DNA of 64,000 nucleotides. Source: Asterias rubens. Lineage: Eukaryota > Echinodermata > Asteroidea > Forcipulatida > Asteriidae. Both the position numbers and the translations under genes were made by a program. This document shows positions 55,001 to 64,000 of the stretch, in pieces. The notes under the pieces are model-generated. The model was not told where the DNA came from, did not search any database, and worked only from the letters and a program-made list of their open reading frames with translations. Each line of letters begins with the position of its first letter. The stretch's first letter is position 1. The stretch is taken from the NCBI RefSeq assembly GCF_902459465.1, contig NC_047062.1, positions 30,312,673-30,376,672 of the forward strand, in the 5' to 3' direction.

Positions 55001-56571
55001 GTAATTGCTTTCTTCAACTACAAGAGCTTCTTAATTTTAAGTTTTTACTTATGGTCACAGAATTTTCTTACGCACCGTTTCTTTTTGCAAATTTTAGCCT
55101 TCATGTGCATACAATATTCGCCACATAGTTCTTGACAATTTTTTTAAAAATTTGTAATTTTATGGTTTATCGTTCTCGGCTTTTTGCATTAGGCACTTTA
55201 CAAATGTCTTCATAAAAAAAAAGGTTGAAATAAAGCAAAATATGATTATATGATGTGTATTTAATTATAATACACAAACTGAGCCTTAGTTTGTGTATCA
55301 AATAGTTATTAATATTTTGAATCGTTTCTTTATTTTTAATAGACTCACTTGTTGCCACAATAAACGTAGTCACCAACCTGATGAAATGGCAGCTCAAATC
55401 AAAGAAACAAGCTGGAGTCAAATTAAAATCCATGGAAAAGGTAAAAGTTTGTCCTGTTTTATTTGTTCTAAGAAATGAATATTGCTGATTGAGTTTGACA
55501 TGGATTTGTCCAACACAAGAGCTTCATTCAACCAAATAAAACTGTATTAAAGACAATAAAATAGATTAGACTGCAAGTCTCATGTTTATAAAACCTTATC
55601 ATTTCTTTCTCGAAAAGTTCACTTACACATAATTTCTTTTTTACACACTTTTCAAACTCAAAGTTTCTCAAAAATAACTATGTGTGAAAATTGCACTGTC
55701 TATTCTTACCATGTAAATTTAAAACTCGGATTTCTTTCTCATCTCATCAATTAGTACAAAGGTCACATGGAGGTCATTCAGCGGCGCAGTCGTCAAGAGC
55801 AAGTTGAGCTTCCATATCCTATCAGGCTCAATATCAGGAGAGAGGTATTGCCGATCATACACAACATCGTCAAAGGTACTTCTTATAAAAAAAGTTCCAT
55901 TGCCCCCACCCTTCCCCCTTCCACCACCCACTGATTTCACAATGACACGAATAAGTATTGTCGTCTAATTACTGGATCACAATTTCTTGATTTTGTGCAT
56001 TTCATAATCATAAACGTTAAACCAATGTTTGTATAAAAGAGATTGGCTGTTGCAGCTTGACATTTATATCCCTTTGTGGGAGTTTGCAGAGTTCTCTTGA
56101 CAGGAAGATCATCTTAACAAAAAAAAAACAACCCTTTGCCCCTCCTGAAAACTTCTGGCTACGCCGCTTACTCTAAAAATAAGAGAGAAAAAATCTTCCA
56201 AGGATATCACAAACATGACAACTTATAGGCCATCGGTTCAATGCAATCTTTGTAAGGAAAACAAAATCTCAATTTGATTTCCACTATTGTTTCTTTGAGA
56301 CTGCGAGAAACTCTTAGGCACCACTCTTGTGCTAAGTCATGCAGTGCAGATGGTTGCTTGTAGAAATTGCCCGACTCGACCTATAAACTTTCACTATCAA
56401 TTTATAATTGGTTGGTGAAGAGGTGATGAATTGATGGCACCTTGTTTGTCTATTCTACTTTCAGATTACAAGCTTACCCTTGGTCCTAATCACAAACTGA
56501 CAAGAGAGGCAATGGCTAAGGAGGCACAGCTTCAATCCGAGCTGACAGAGGGAGATGGAGTGGTGCTCTGA
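52039..56571 (+). CDS. Unrecognised 258-residue protein, eight exons
   Basis: The exons are 52039-52126, 52507-52696, 53978-54036, 54348-54379, 54837-54918, 55343-55440, 55755-55875 and 56465-56571. All introns are GT-AG, every junction keeps phase, and the joined frame (777 nt) ends in TGA. Residues 1-150 are polar and acidic and look disordered. They include a Ser/Lys-rich stretch, a PIGA-E/D-D motif repeated about ten residues apart (68-72 and 78-82), and a run of five Asp (82-86). Residues 151-258 are basic and helix-like, starting DSLVATINVVTNLMKW, with a Lys/Arg-rich middle, YPIRLNIRREVLPIIHNIV near 204-222, and a charged tail ending GDGVVL. There is no signal peptide or membrane segment. 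I do not recognise the family and assign no function. Exon 3 has a second possible acceptor two bases downstream; only the first keeps the downstream frame. Confidence 0.85.
53213..53725. repeat. Foldback element in intron 2 of the unknown gene
   Basis: The arms at about 53213-53452 and 53473-53725 are diverged reverse complements. They share ATCTGTCTTTAGCTTCTTTA, TTCTTCGTGGCTC, GTAGTTGAAGTCATGGTGT and a GAATAATTATTCAC-type centre. Both arms, read inward-out, can encode HDFNYVPKIP, so the arms may derive from coding DNA. The source is not recognised. Confidence 0.8.
54678..54762. mobile_element. C-family fragment in intron 4 of the unknown gene
   Basis: Only one end is kept: AGTCCTACTTAGTCCG and CTATCTTTGTGAGGCCGACC. 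Confidence 0.5.
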
Positions 56572-56734
56572 AGATGCACTCTCTGGTTATGTCTTAAATC
56601 ACTTGCAGCGGACTACATTATGAAGGCTTGAGTTGGAACAGAGCTTTAAGTTGCTGTCAAAAATTGCCTGAGCCAATGTGTTTATATTGGCTCAAGCAGT
56701 TGGTCACAACTACCCACAAATAGAAACATTGGGA

Positions 56735-57245
56735 TACACTTACACTACCCCAATTCTGAGATAATTTGGGATAAACTTCCCCTAAAAATAAATTGGGATA
56801 ACCTACCCAAACTGAGATAAATTGGGATAAACTATCCGAGACTGGGATTAATTGGGATAAACTACCCAAGACTGGGATAAATTGGGACAAACTACCCAAG
56901 ACTGGGATAAATTGGGATAAACTACCCCAAACTTGGATAAATTGGGATAAACTACCCAAGACTGAGATAAATTGGGATAACCTACCCAAACTGAGATAAA
57001 TTGGGATAAACTACCCAAACTGAGATAAATTGGGATAAACTACCCAAACTTAGATAAATTGGGATAAACTACCCAAACTTAGATAAATTGGGATAAACTA
57101 CTCAAGACTGGGATAATTTGGGATAAACAATCACAAACTGTGATAAACTTGGGTATACTTTCAAAACTGGGATAAATGTTCAAACTTCCAAACTGGGATA
57201 AATTATGATGACCTTCCCAAACTGAGATAAACTTTCAAAAACAGA
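56735..57245. repeat. Minisatellite, about 28-30 bp unit
   Basis: Roughly 17 degenerate units based on GGATAAACTACCCAA and AAATTGGGATAA run just past the unknown gene. Unit variants differ at the ACTGGGAT / ACTGAGAT / ACTTAGAT position. On the minus strand it reads as repetitive peptide (SLSQFI...), which is a by-product of the repeat and not a gene. Confidence 0.9.
56787..56792 (+). terminator. Candidate poly(A) signal of the 52-56.6 kb gene
   Basis: This is the first AATAAA after the stop codon at 56571, and it lies at the start of the tandem repeat. If it is used, the 3' UTR is about 220-240 nt. Confidence 0.35.
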
Positions 57246-57639
57246 CATTTTGGGATAATTTACCTCAGCTGTTAAAGATATTTTACCATTATTAAAATCC
57301 TTACCCACTGCAGTCAGTGGCCTGCAGTGACATGGCTTTGAATATACAAAGCGGAGGTTAAACAAAACTGTTCAAATAATTGTGTGAGACTCACCTCTGC
57401 CTTACACCATGCTGAACACAATACAAAAAGTGAACTCAACGAAACATTTATGTACAACACAACAATGTTTAATTAAAAGCAAAGTTTTATAAATTATCGT
57501 ACTTACATAGGTATATTACAATGTAGGTAAAAGTAAAATAAGTTTTAGGCAGAGGCCAATTATTGTATTCATAGATCAAATAAAACAGTTTTGAAAAATA
57601 GAGTAATAGATTGGATCCATAATTTCATACTTCATCGAT

Positions 57640-57770
57640 ACATGTTACTTAAATTTTGCTTACCAGAATAAGGTTACCAGCTAAACATCACACCATCACA
57701 CATGTACAAGCTGTGACTGGTATCCTGCAAAAGTTTGCTTAGCAAACATTCAGCAGCTCTATGAAAAAGT
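57640..57770. mobile_element. F-family fragment
   Basis: AGAATAAGGTTACCAGCTAA and TTTGCTTAGCAAAC...CAGCAGCTCTATGAAAAAG correspond to one half of the 58.4-kb copy. Confidence 0.6.
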
Positions 57771-57950
57771 TCAAGAAAACATTGCTTCACTGCTGTCTGA
57801 AAATTTGGTCCAATTACTGAGGAACATATTCAATGAGTAATGAGTAACAAAATGAAAAAAGAAAAAGGAATGCACCGATATTTTGAAAAAGAAGGAAAAT
57901 CACAGCATTTATGCCATCATTTTACAGCTGCAGAATCTTCACTTCATTAA

Positions 57951-58291
57951 AGGAAATAATTATAAGCATAAAACCTTTCTTGGTGACGAGTAATGGGGAG
58001 AGGTTGACGGTATAAAACATTGTTAGAAACGGCTCCCTCTGAAGTGCCATAGTTTTCGAGAAAGAAGTAATTTTCCACAAATTTGATTTTGAGACCTCAA
58101 GTTTAGAACTTGAGGTCTCAAAATCAACCATCTAAATGCACATAACTTTGTGTTTTTTCTTTCATTATTATCTCGCAAGTTTGATGATCGATTGAGCTCA
58201 AATTTTCACAGGTTTGTTATTTTATACATATGTTGAGATATACCAACTGTGAAGGCTAGTCTTTGACAATTACCAATAGTGTTCACTGCCT
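57951..58291 (+). mobile_element. E-family element with TTAA on both sides
   Basis: TTAA lies at 57947-57950 and 58292-58295. About 35 bp next to the left end are deleted. The central hairpin is TTTTGAGACCTCAAG...CTTGAGGTCTCAAAA. Confidence 0.8.
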
Positions 58292-58297
58292 TTAATA

Positions 58298-58375
58298 ATC
58301 AAGCCTGAAATTTCATACAGTCCATGGCCCCTCTCTCTCTGTTGCCCCAAGTAGTGGCCTTGGTGTCACTTAAAA
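58298..58375 (-). mobile_element. B-family fragment
   Basis: AAGCCTGAAATTTCATACAG, CTGTTGCCCCAAG and GGCCTTGGTGTCACTT are recognisable next to an E-family copy. Confidence 0.5.
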
Positions 58376-58413
58376 AAAAAGGAATCAAATACACTGAACA
58401 ACTTCCAGAGCCC

Positions 58414-58608
58414 AATTTTATAGAGCTGCTTAAGCACAATGAGTAGCTACGCACAACTAATTCATGCTTACCAGAATAAGGTTACCAGCCAAAGTACTAT
58501 CACACATGTACAATTAGTGACTGGTAACCTGTTTATATTTGCTTAGCAGAACATGTTTTTTCTTAAAAGAAAACTTCCAGTCTTACGCGGCTCTATGAAA
58601 TTTGGCCC
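58414..58608. mobile_element. F-family element
   Basis: The ends are GCCCAATTTTATAGAGCTGC and GGCTCTATGAAATTTGGCCC. The inner part has CCAGAATAAGGTTACCAGCC. Confidence 0.75.
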
Positions 58609-58779
58609 AGACCACAAATTCAAAATCAACAATTACAATTTCCCTGCCCCCACCATCCTCCTCCAAAAAATGCATGTACTTTGTTTGAGCAATAACATTT
58701 TTGCTGTGGTTTCATATGGTGATTTTATAAGTTGTACACAAAACTCTTGAATACAAAGCTCTGCCTGACTACACGTTTT

Positions 58780-59122
58780 AAAGCTTAATTCAATAGTATT
58801 TGTTGTAAGTTAAGATTTCAAGTACATTTTAACAAACATTAATTTTTCCACAGAAAATGACATGCGACGAGCAAAATTGCACTTAAGATTACATATTTGA
58901 AGCCATGCTCGATTATAACCCTTTGAATTATCTAATTTATGTGCAAATATATGATTACAGTTTTAATAGGTCTGTGTGGTTTTTGTGTGTATATATAATT
59001 GTCTTTTAAATGATGTACAGTACTTGGTTTCGATTTATGTGCTTTTAAAAAATGGTGTACATTGAAAAACAAATTTCATGTGGTTTAATATGTGATGAAC
59101 CAATAAATTGAATTGAATTGAA
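58780..59122 (+). mobile_element. Probable LINE 3' UTR with TTGAA tail
   Basis: It is an AT-rich non-coding stretch ending in AATAAATTGAATTGAATTGA, a poly(A)-signal-plus-short-repeat tail common to LINE 3' ends. Confidence 0.5.
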
Positions 59123-59218
59123 ATGGTCGATTTACTCTGCGAGTGCGTTCAAGCATAGTAACCAACAAAAAGATTCACCATAACAGAAATGATAGCAACT
59201 ACTCCCCTCTTATTCTAC

Positions 59219-59261
59219 CGTCATCCAGCTACTTTGTTTTAAAAACAAGTAGCTGGATGAC
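59219..59261. repeat. Short perfect hairpin
   Basis: GTCATCCAGCTACTT and its exact complement AAGTAGCTGGATGAC surround TGTTTTAAAAACA. It is downstream of TBCB and its role is unknown. Confidence 0.7.
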
Positions 59262-59477
59262 ATGCAGTTGAGAATGAGTGCGCAAAACTTGATTTATTTG
59301 ATGAGCGATAGTTTCAAATACTTGCATCTTTTTAAATGCGAGATGAGCATCCTGAAGGCGCTCAAATGTTTCCAACAAGCACGTGCGCATATAATATTCA
59401 TATTCGGGAGCCAATGGGAGACTTTTGAGACGTTGGTGGCAGCAGATATATCGACCCTTTATTGCGGCTCTAGGCAT
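59229..59477 (-). pseudogene. Unidentified coding-like stretch
   Basis: 82 codons are open on the minus strand, with protein-like composition (for example ETFERLQDAHLAFKKMQVF). It starts inside the hairpin at 59.2 kb and has no clear splice sites. It could be a decayed element ORF or chance. Confidence 0.2.
59458..59463 (-). terminator. Candidate TBCB poly(A) signal (AATAAA)
   Basis: AATAAA on the minus strand about 565 nt past the TBCB stop. A weaker ATTAAA lies nearer, at 59955-59950. If the distal signal is used, the 3' UTR contains the whole foldback at 59708-59972. Confidence 0.3.
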
Positions 59478-59707
59478 GCGCCCACATGCTCAGTATTGCT
59501 TGCTTAAGTCTGAGCACGTGACTCCTGGCCAGACCTGTGAAAAAAATGACCGTCCAAAAGCCTCTCAATGATTGCTAGTGTCTCCCTTCCATGAGTTACG
59601 GACAGGAGTGATGAATACAAGCATTACCCATGGGAACAAGGCTGACTTCAACCCTCGAAATAGACCATCTTAAAGGGTGTATGTAACTTTTGTAGGACAA
59701 AAAACAC

Positions 59708-59972
59708 AATGTCCACAGATTTACACTAAACTTACACAGTTTGAAGATAATGATAGTAGAAAGCTTCCCTGAAAATATTACATGCTGAGGTGCTGTAGTT
59801 TTTGGAAAATGAGTAAAACAATGTCATGAAAATAATTTTAAGCATTTACAAACGTGTTTTCATGACATTGTTTTACTCATTTCTCAAAAACTACAGCACC
59901 TCAGTAAGTAATATTTGAAGGGAAGCTTTCCACTATCATTATCTTAAAGTTTAATGTAAATCTATGGACATT
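59708..59972. repeat. Long foldback (inverted repeat) just past the TBCB stop
   Basis: The arms at about 59708-59833 and 59856-59972 are near-identical reverse complements, including GAGGTGCTGTAGTTTTT and AACAATGTCATGAAAA, around a loop of about 22 bases. A TTAA-AGG start at 59670 suggests a TTAA-type inverted-repeat element related to family E. The right end merges with an ATT microsatellite. Confidence 0.85.
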
Positions 59973-60027
59973 AGGGTTATTATTATTATTATTTTGAAAA
60001 GGCACCCAAATCCTTTAACCCCTGACC

Positions 60028-63000
60028 TCACATCTCATCGTCATCATCCATATCAAAGCTTTCTTCAGGGTAGTCACCAACGGCCACAAACTGTGGCTTG
60101 ACGAAGCCACCATACTTTGGCAGGCACTCAAAGTACTGCTTGCCTTTAACACTGAAAAAAACACAATAAAAAACAATTACAATCTTATTAATTTAATTGT
60201 TTACCCATACACCAATGTGTTTTAGCACTGTATACTCAGTACTTTACCGAGTCCTGTGAAATAATATCACAGGCATATTACTCGGGTGGGCTCAAACCCA
60301 CGACCCTTGCAATTCTAGAGCAGTGTCTTACCAACTAGACTACCGAGATTGCCCGGTAGTACAATCTTGTTAGTAAAAAAGCCAAAACAACAACCTTGAC
60401 ATGAAATTCATGATCGCTTTGTTTTTCGAACACCATTACTTTAATAATTGAGGATGGCAAACTTAAGTTACAGGTTCATCAAAAGAACTTTTAAGATATA
60501 TTTTATGCTTGGAATGAATTTAACAAAGTGGTAATAATGGAGTTAACTATCTGTCATCTATAAAACAAAATAGCAAGAATTAACTACCTCCCATCATTCT
60601 TTCCCAGAGGTTCATCGTACTTGACGCCGATCCAGAACCCAGGCTTGAAGTCTGTTTTACCTGCAATGATAGATAATATGTCAACTTATTATCATTTCAC
60701 ACTAAGGCAATGTCCAACCATCCAAGAAGAACAATAATCACATTAAAATGTTCTCGCAATTTTGGAGAGTTGATTACACACTGTTAGAAAAGTGTGCTAT
60801 CAAAGTGAACCTCTTGTATGGAGTGCAGGGCCCAATTTCATAGAGCTGCTAAGCACAAAAAATTTGCTTAGCATGAAATTTCTTCCTTGATAAAAAAAGG
60901 ATTAGGCCTACCAACCAAATTTTCATTTGTGCATATTGCTTGTTACAGGTATTCAGCTGTTGTTTGCTTATCCTGAAAATCACTTGGAAATTTGGTTGGT
61001 AATTCTGTTTTTATCAAGGCAAAAATGTCATGCTAAGCAAATTTTTGTGCTTAACAGCTCTATGAAATTGGGCCCAGGTGGTTGACTAAAATTGACTGTA
61101 AAAAAAAACCTTGTACTGAAGATCTGCTGTTTCATCAACACACTTCTATGAAATCAGTCAGCCACCTAAAAATGCATGCCTAGCAATATTTACTGGCATT
61201 GCAATATTTAATGGTCAAGCAGTCTAGGGCACTGGATTTGAATCTTGGGCCCAATTTCATTGAGCTGTCTAAGCAGCAAAAAGTGCTTAGTAATTACTCG
61301 CTAAGCAAAACTGAGCAGGGTACCAGATACAGAGGATACATGTGGAATAGTATTTTGACTGGCAACCTTAACCTGGTAACCCCAGTGTTGTTGTGCTAAC
61401 ATGTAGCTTCTTTTTGTAATTAAAGGGACACGTTGCCTTGTAAAGTTGGGGAGGTAGTGCTTTCTACCAGCCAGGCTTCTGATTGATGATACCCAAACCT
61501 ACATCCGTATGGACTGTAAAGGGGTAACCCGGTTTCAGCCCTAGGAGAAGGTGGCAACGGCCCCTGGATGAACAAAAATTGTAGCCCACACCTTGAAGTG
61601 GCCTTCAGGCCTTGTTTGTCTGGCGAATTGCATAACAGAAATTAAAAATTGATCGAGTTGGTCCATGAAAAGCATTTGAAACCATTTGTTATGAAATGCA
61701 TATGGTTAGAAAAATGTATTAAAAGTAGAAAACTTGACTCCACAAATTGCTTTTCATACACCAACTCACCCGATCAAAGGCAACGTGTCCTTTTAAGCAG
61801 CTCTATAAATTTGGGCCCAGGGGGAGTTAGGTGCACTTAAATGGGTTTTAAAATGCTTTCGGAAATGTAAAAGGAAAAAATGAGTGGAAATAGCATGATT
61901 GGTGACTAACCGACAAACATGACGGTTCCTCTTTTGACTGGTGGTGTAGCGGGTATATTGACCTGACATCTTGACCCCACAGTAATTGCTCCCGCTAACC
62001 TCTCCTCTTCATCTTCCTTCTCTTTCTTCAGGGCCTCTTGCCTCGCTGCCTCGTCAGGGTCCAACTCTTGGTACTGTCCCACCTTGAGCTTCTTCTTGAA
62101 CGCTTGCACAGAGTCTAGAGTTTCAAAATAATTACACATGCATGCGTATTAAAAATAGAATTGTCCCAGAATTTCATCTGGGAGAGGGCAAGGCGATTTT
62201 TATTGGATAGTTTTAAAAGTTTGTTTAAAACTGTTGAAGAGGCACCAAGACCAAGACCCCAGGGCAAAAAAGACCATGAACTCCATGTAATTCTATGCAT
62301 GATCTAAACACAGTTTTCCATAAGCATATATTAGCTAGAATCTACTAATCAAGATATGATGCAGTGCTTTTCAAAATTGAATTTCAAAATTTGCTGTAAC
62401 TTAAAAACAAAGTTGATAAGAATTTGTTCCAGCCTATATACAGACCGAGTACAAACCTGTTCTCTTGGAATATTCTTCAGCTGAGATTTCAAACTTTTCA
62501 ACTTTGGACAGATCTTCAAACTCCCCTCGCAATCTATTTGGGTCACTGTCTACAACCTAAATATGTAGGACAAAAGAAACAAATTATAAATTACAAAATG
62601 TTATTTATTATTATTTTTATAATTATTTCTATAATTTGTTTATTGCACTTGATGAACAGTGTGAAAAGTGTGTGTGATATTATGAATCGTGTAAATGCCT
62701 GTTGGAAATAAACAACAAACAACTGCACACAGGGTGGACTAAACACAGGGTATATTAGTTGCGATATTGTAACCCTCCTCCCGACGACCCCCAGGCCGGA
62801 GGGTTACGAGGTTCTCTCGAGCGGCAAATGACAATCTGGTCCAAAACGTACAAGGCAGCCGTCGGGAGGAGGGTTACGTTCTCGCAACTAGGGGTATATG
62901 ACCATGAAAAGGTCTGTTTTGTTCACTCACATGTATCCTCATGCCATGATCCACTGGATAAGAACCAAGTAGAGCTGCGTCATCGCTCATTGTGATCACT

Positions 63001-63936
63001 AAATGACCATCCTTGTTGAAAAGCTGGAGACTCATGGCTGCACTGGATGATCCGGTGATCATCTCCAACTTACCCTAGGAAGTAAACAAAGAGAAAAGAT
63101 TCCTGCATTATAATATTTGGCGTTTCGCCGCCAAGCAGATAAGAACTAAGGACCCAAGCTCTAGTGTTTCTGATCGGCAGAGAGTGTGTTCGAACTCTGG
63201 TCTTGACACTTGTGTCTCTTCAAGCAAGACACTTCACAAATATTGCTGGTGCTGCATTCTTCTGAGATAGGACATAATGAAGAAAAGTTTTTGTAACCCT
63301 GCTACTAGTGCTACCATTTTTTCATTTGATAAGGAATCGTATTTATTTGAATGTGATATATGCATTGATATTCCTTTTTTTTAAATGAGTGAAAAAAAGT
63401 GTCAGGATATGGAAAGTTTTTTAAAACCGTAGGTCCTGTGTGTTGTGAGCAATAACTTCCAACAGTTAGAATGAGTTGCAAATGCAAGAGGTGTGTCAAC
63501 CCAATCACTGTCACTGATCAGATTCAGAATCAAAATAATAAATGATAAAAATAGAGTTGATTATCTTGACCTTGTCACCACCACTGCACCATCATCATGA
63601 CCGGAATTCTCATGACCATGGTGCACATGAAATTGACACAAGACAATGAAAATTGACAGTGACAGTAATTAATTCAAACTCTGGTCTTTCCTTAATGGTT
63701 AAGTTTTAAAACATGGGGGTATTTTCTAGTAAATTCTATCTCATTGATTTACCGTCCATGGTTACTAAAAAAAATTCAACATTTGGATTTTTATTCTCTT
63801 CGTTCGTTCGGTTTACCTTTAATGTCCCAATCGTCATGTCCTTCTGAAATCGCTTTTCCGATGGGAAATTGTTCAGGGTGCTGGTTATCTGTAAGTTGGC
63901 ATAACTGGCCGTGACCACGGAGAAATCTTGAGCCAT
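60028..63936 (-). CDS. TBCB: Tubulin folding cofactor B (complete)
   Basis: Six exons: 63936-63817, 63074-62931, 62556-62457, 62114-61911, 60660-60588 and 60151-60028. Borders are GT-AG, phases agree, and the product is 254 residues (human about 244). TBCB binds alpha-tubulin after chaperonin release and, with TBCE, helps form or take apart the tubulin dimer in the cytosol. Residues about 12-90 form the N-terminal ubiquitin-like domain, with [15 protein letters not shown] and [15 protein letters not shown] closely matching the family. A charged helical linker (about 122-163) follows. Residues about 166-238 are the CAP-Gly domain, with [32 protein letters not shown] and [14 protein letters not shown]. 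The GKNDG motif (209-213), which contacts C-terminal EEY/F or EExx tails, is intact. The acidic C-terminus ends DDDDEM where vertebrates end near DEI. The start is the first ATG, and the peptide aligns there with the family. Introns hold SINE, LINE-tail and inverted-repeat elements but no disruption. Confidence 0.97.
60262..60358 (-). mobile_element. tRNA-like SINE, second family, TBCB intron 5
   Basis: Minus-strand reading gives CTCGGTAGTCTAGTTGGTAA, GACACTGCTCTAGAATTGC and GTGGGTTTGAGCCCACC, which are tRNA-like A and B boxes. A palindromic CTGTGAAATAATATCACAG lies beside it. Confidence 0.65.
60828..61075. mobile_element. F-family element, complete, TBCB intron 4
   Basis: Nearly the whole 248 bp is an inverted repeat. 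The ends are GGGCCCAATTTCATAGAGCT and its complement, then AAATTTGCTTAGCATGA and TTGATAAAAA on both arms. It has no coding capacity. Confidence 0.85.
61247..61818. mobile_element. F-family element interrupted by element G, TBCB intron 4
   Basis: The left arm opens GGGCCCAATTTCATTGAGCT. The right end, AAGCAGCTCTATAAATTTGG, is displaced about 370 bp by the G insertion. Confidence 0.82.
61424..61792. mobile_element. G element with TTAA duplication, nested in F
   Basis: TTAA flanks at 61420-61423 and 61793-61796. The inverted ends are AGGGACACGTTGCCTTG and CAAAGGCAACGTGTCC-TT. The interior has CAGGCTTCTGATTGATGATA and a GC-rich half. No transposase is present. Confidence 0.82.
62165..62300 (+). 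mobile_element. B-family element in TBCB intron 3
   Basis: CCAGAATTTCATCTGGGAG, AGGGCAAGGCGATTTTTATT and GGCACCAAGACCAAGACC are recognisable. Confidence 0.65.
62585..62725 (+). mobile_element. LINE 3' tail in TBCB intron 2
   Basis: TTTATTGCACTTGATGAACA is followed by TGTTGGAAATAAACAACAAA, a short-repeat tail. Confidence 0.4.
62756..62891. mobile_element. Short inverted-repeat element in TBCB intron 2
   Basis: GGGTATAT lies on both sides (62748-62755 and 62892-62899). The ends are TAGTTGCGATATTGTAACCC and its near complement. CCTCCTCCCGACG and CGTCGGGAGGAGG extend the inverted repeat to about 30 bp. The interior is GC-rich. It is probably hAT-like, with one extra G at the right border. Confidence 0.75.
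63128..63260 (+). mobile_element. SINE head in TBCB intron 1 (plus)
   Basis: ACCCAAGCTCTAGTGTTTCT, TGTTCGAACTCTGGTC and CAAGCAAGACACTTC match the head. This copy is in the opposite orientation to the others. Confidence 0.65.
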
Positions 63937-64000
63937 TTTGTTGTTTTTATCGAGTTTATTGACATGTATTTGTCGGCAAAGTCAAGTGTAAAAAATTGTA
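63937..64000 (-). promoter_or_regulatory. TBCB 5' UTR / promoter start, cut by the window edge
   Basis: Only 64 bases upstream of the TBCB ATG are present. They are AT-rich with no clear core element, so the transcription start cannot be placed. Confidence 0.4.

Noticed and set aside
55755..55845. Earlier donor (GTATTG after GAGAG, 55845) for exon 7 of the unknown gene
   Set aside because: It would leave phase 0 and put a stop early in the last exon. The donor at 55876 keeps the frame to the natural stop.
56657..56989. 110-codon ORF with repeated SLSQF peptides
   Set aside because: This is the minisatellite in translation. The period is 28-30 bp with drifting unit length, so it is not a repeat protein.
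56735..57245. CRISPR array
   Set aside because: Repeats are contiguous with no unique spacers, and the genome is eukaryotic.

Overview
This is nuclear DNA of an animal: GT-AG introns, very low gene density, tRNA-derived SINEs, truncated LINEs and dense families of short inverted-repeat transposons. The repeat families and the style of the genes suggest an echinoderm, most likely a sea star. That placement rests on my recollection of the repeats and was not searched. There are no operons, CRISPR arrays, rRNA genes or bacterial or viral coding blocks.

Three genes can be assembled from spliced exons. (1) A minus-strand gene enters from the left edge: exons at 42336-42116, 39216-39108 and 41-1 join in phase and give an acidic N-terminus followed by a PDZ domain that is split by a 39-kb intron. 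That intron is positions 42-39107, so most of the window is intron. Its promoter probably lies near 50.7-51.9 kb. (2) A plus-strand gene of eight exons at 52039-56571 encodes a 258-residue protein I do not recognise. It may share a divergent promoter with a minus-strand start at 51.9 kb. (3) A complete minus-strand tubulin folding cofactor B gene (six exons, 254 residues, ubiquitin-like plus CAP-Gly) lies at 63936-60028.

The rest is repeat. The commonest family (A, about 17 copies) has CAGGCCTG termini. Families B and H share its termini and GGGCACCAAGG core. Others are C (palindromic, ending near TTTGTGAAATCGACCCCT), E and G (TTAA target sites), F (long inverted repeats starting GGGCCCAATTTCATAGAGCT), J/K (CAATAGACC termini), three clear hAT-type insertions with perfect 8-bp target duplications, and a fourth small hAT-like element in TBCB intron 2 with a nearly consistent duplication. 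There are also tRNA-Leu-like SINEs, several truncated LINE 3' ends, two long foldbacks, and tandem repeats at 2.7-3.3, 18.1-18.9, 36.4-36.9, 51.3-51.4 and 56.7-57.2 kb.

Several insertions are nested, so their relative ages can be read: D in C in A at 5.85-6.56 kb, C in B at 3.3 kb, a hAT element in A at 24.6-25.0 kb, a hAT element in H at 39.6-40.2 kb, and G in F at 61.2-61.8 kb. The two foldbacks lie in transcribed DNA: one in intron 2 of the unknown gene, one just past the TBCB stop codon.
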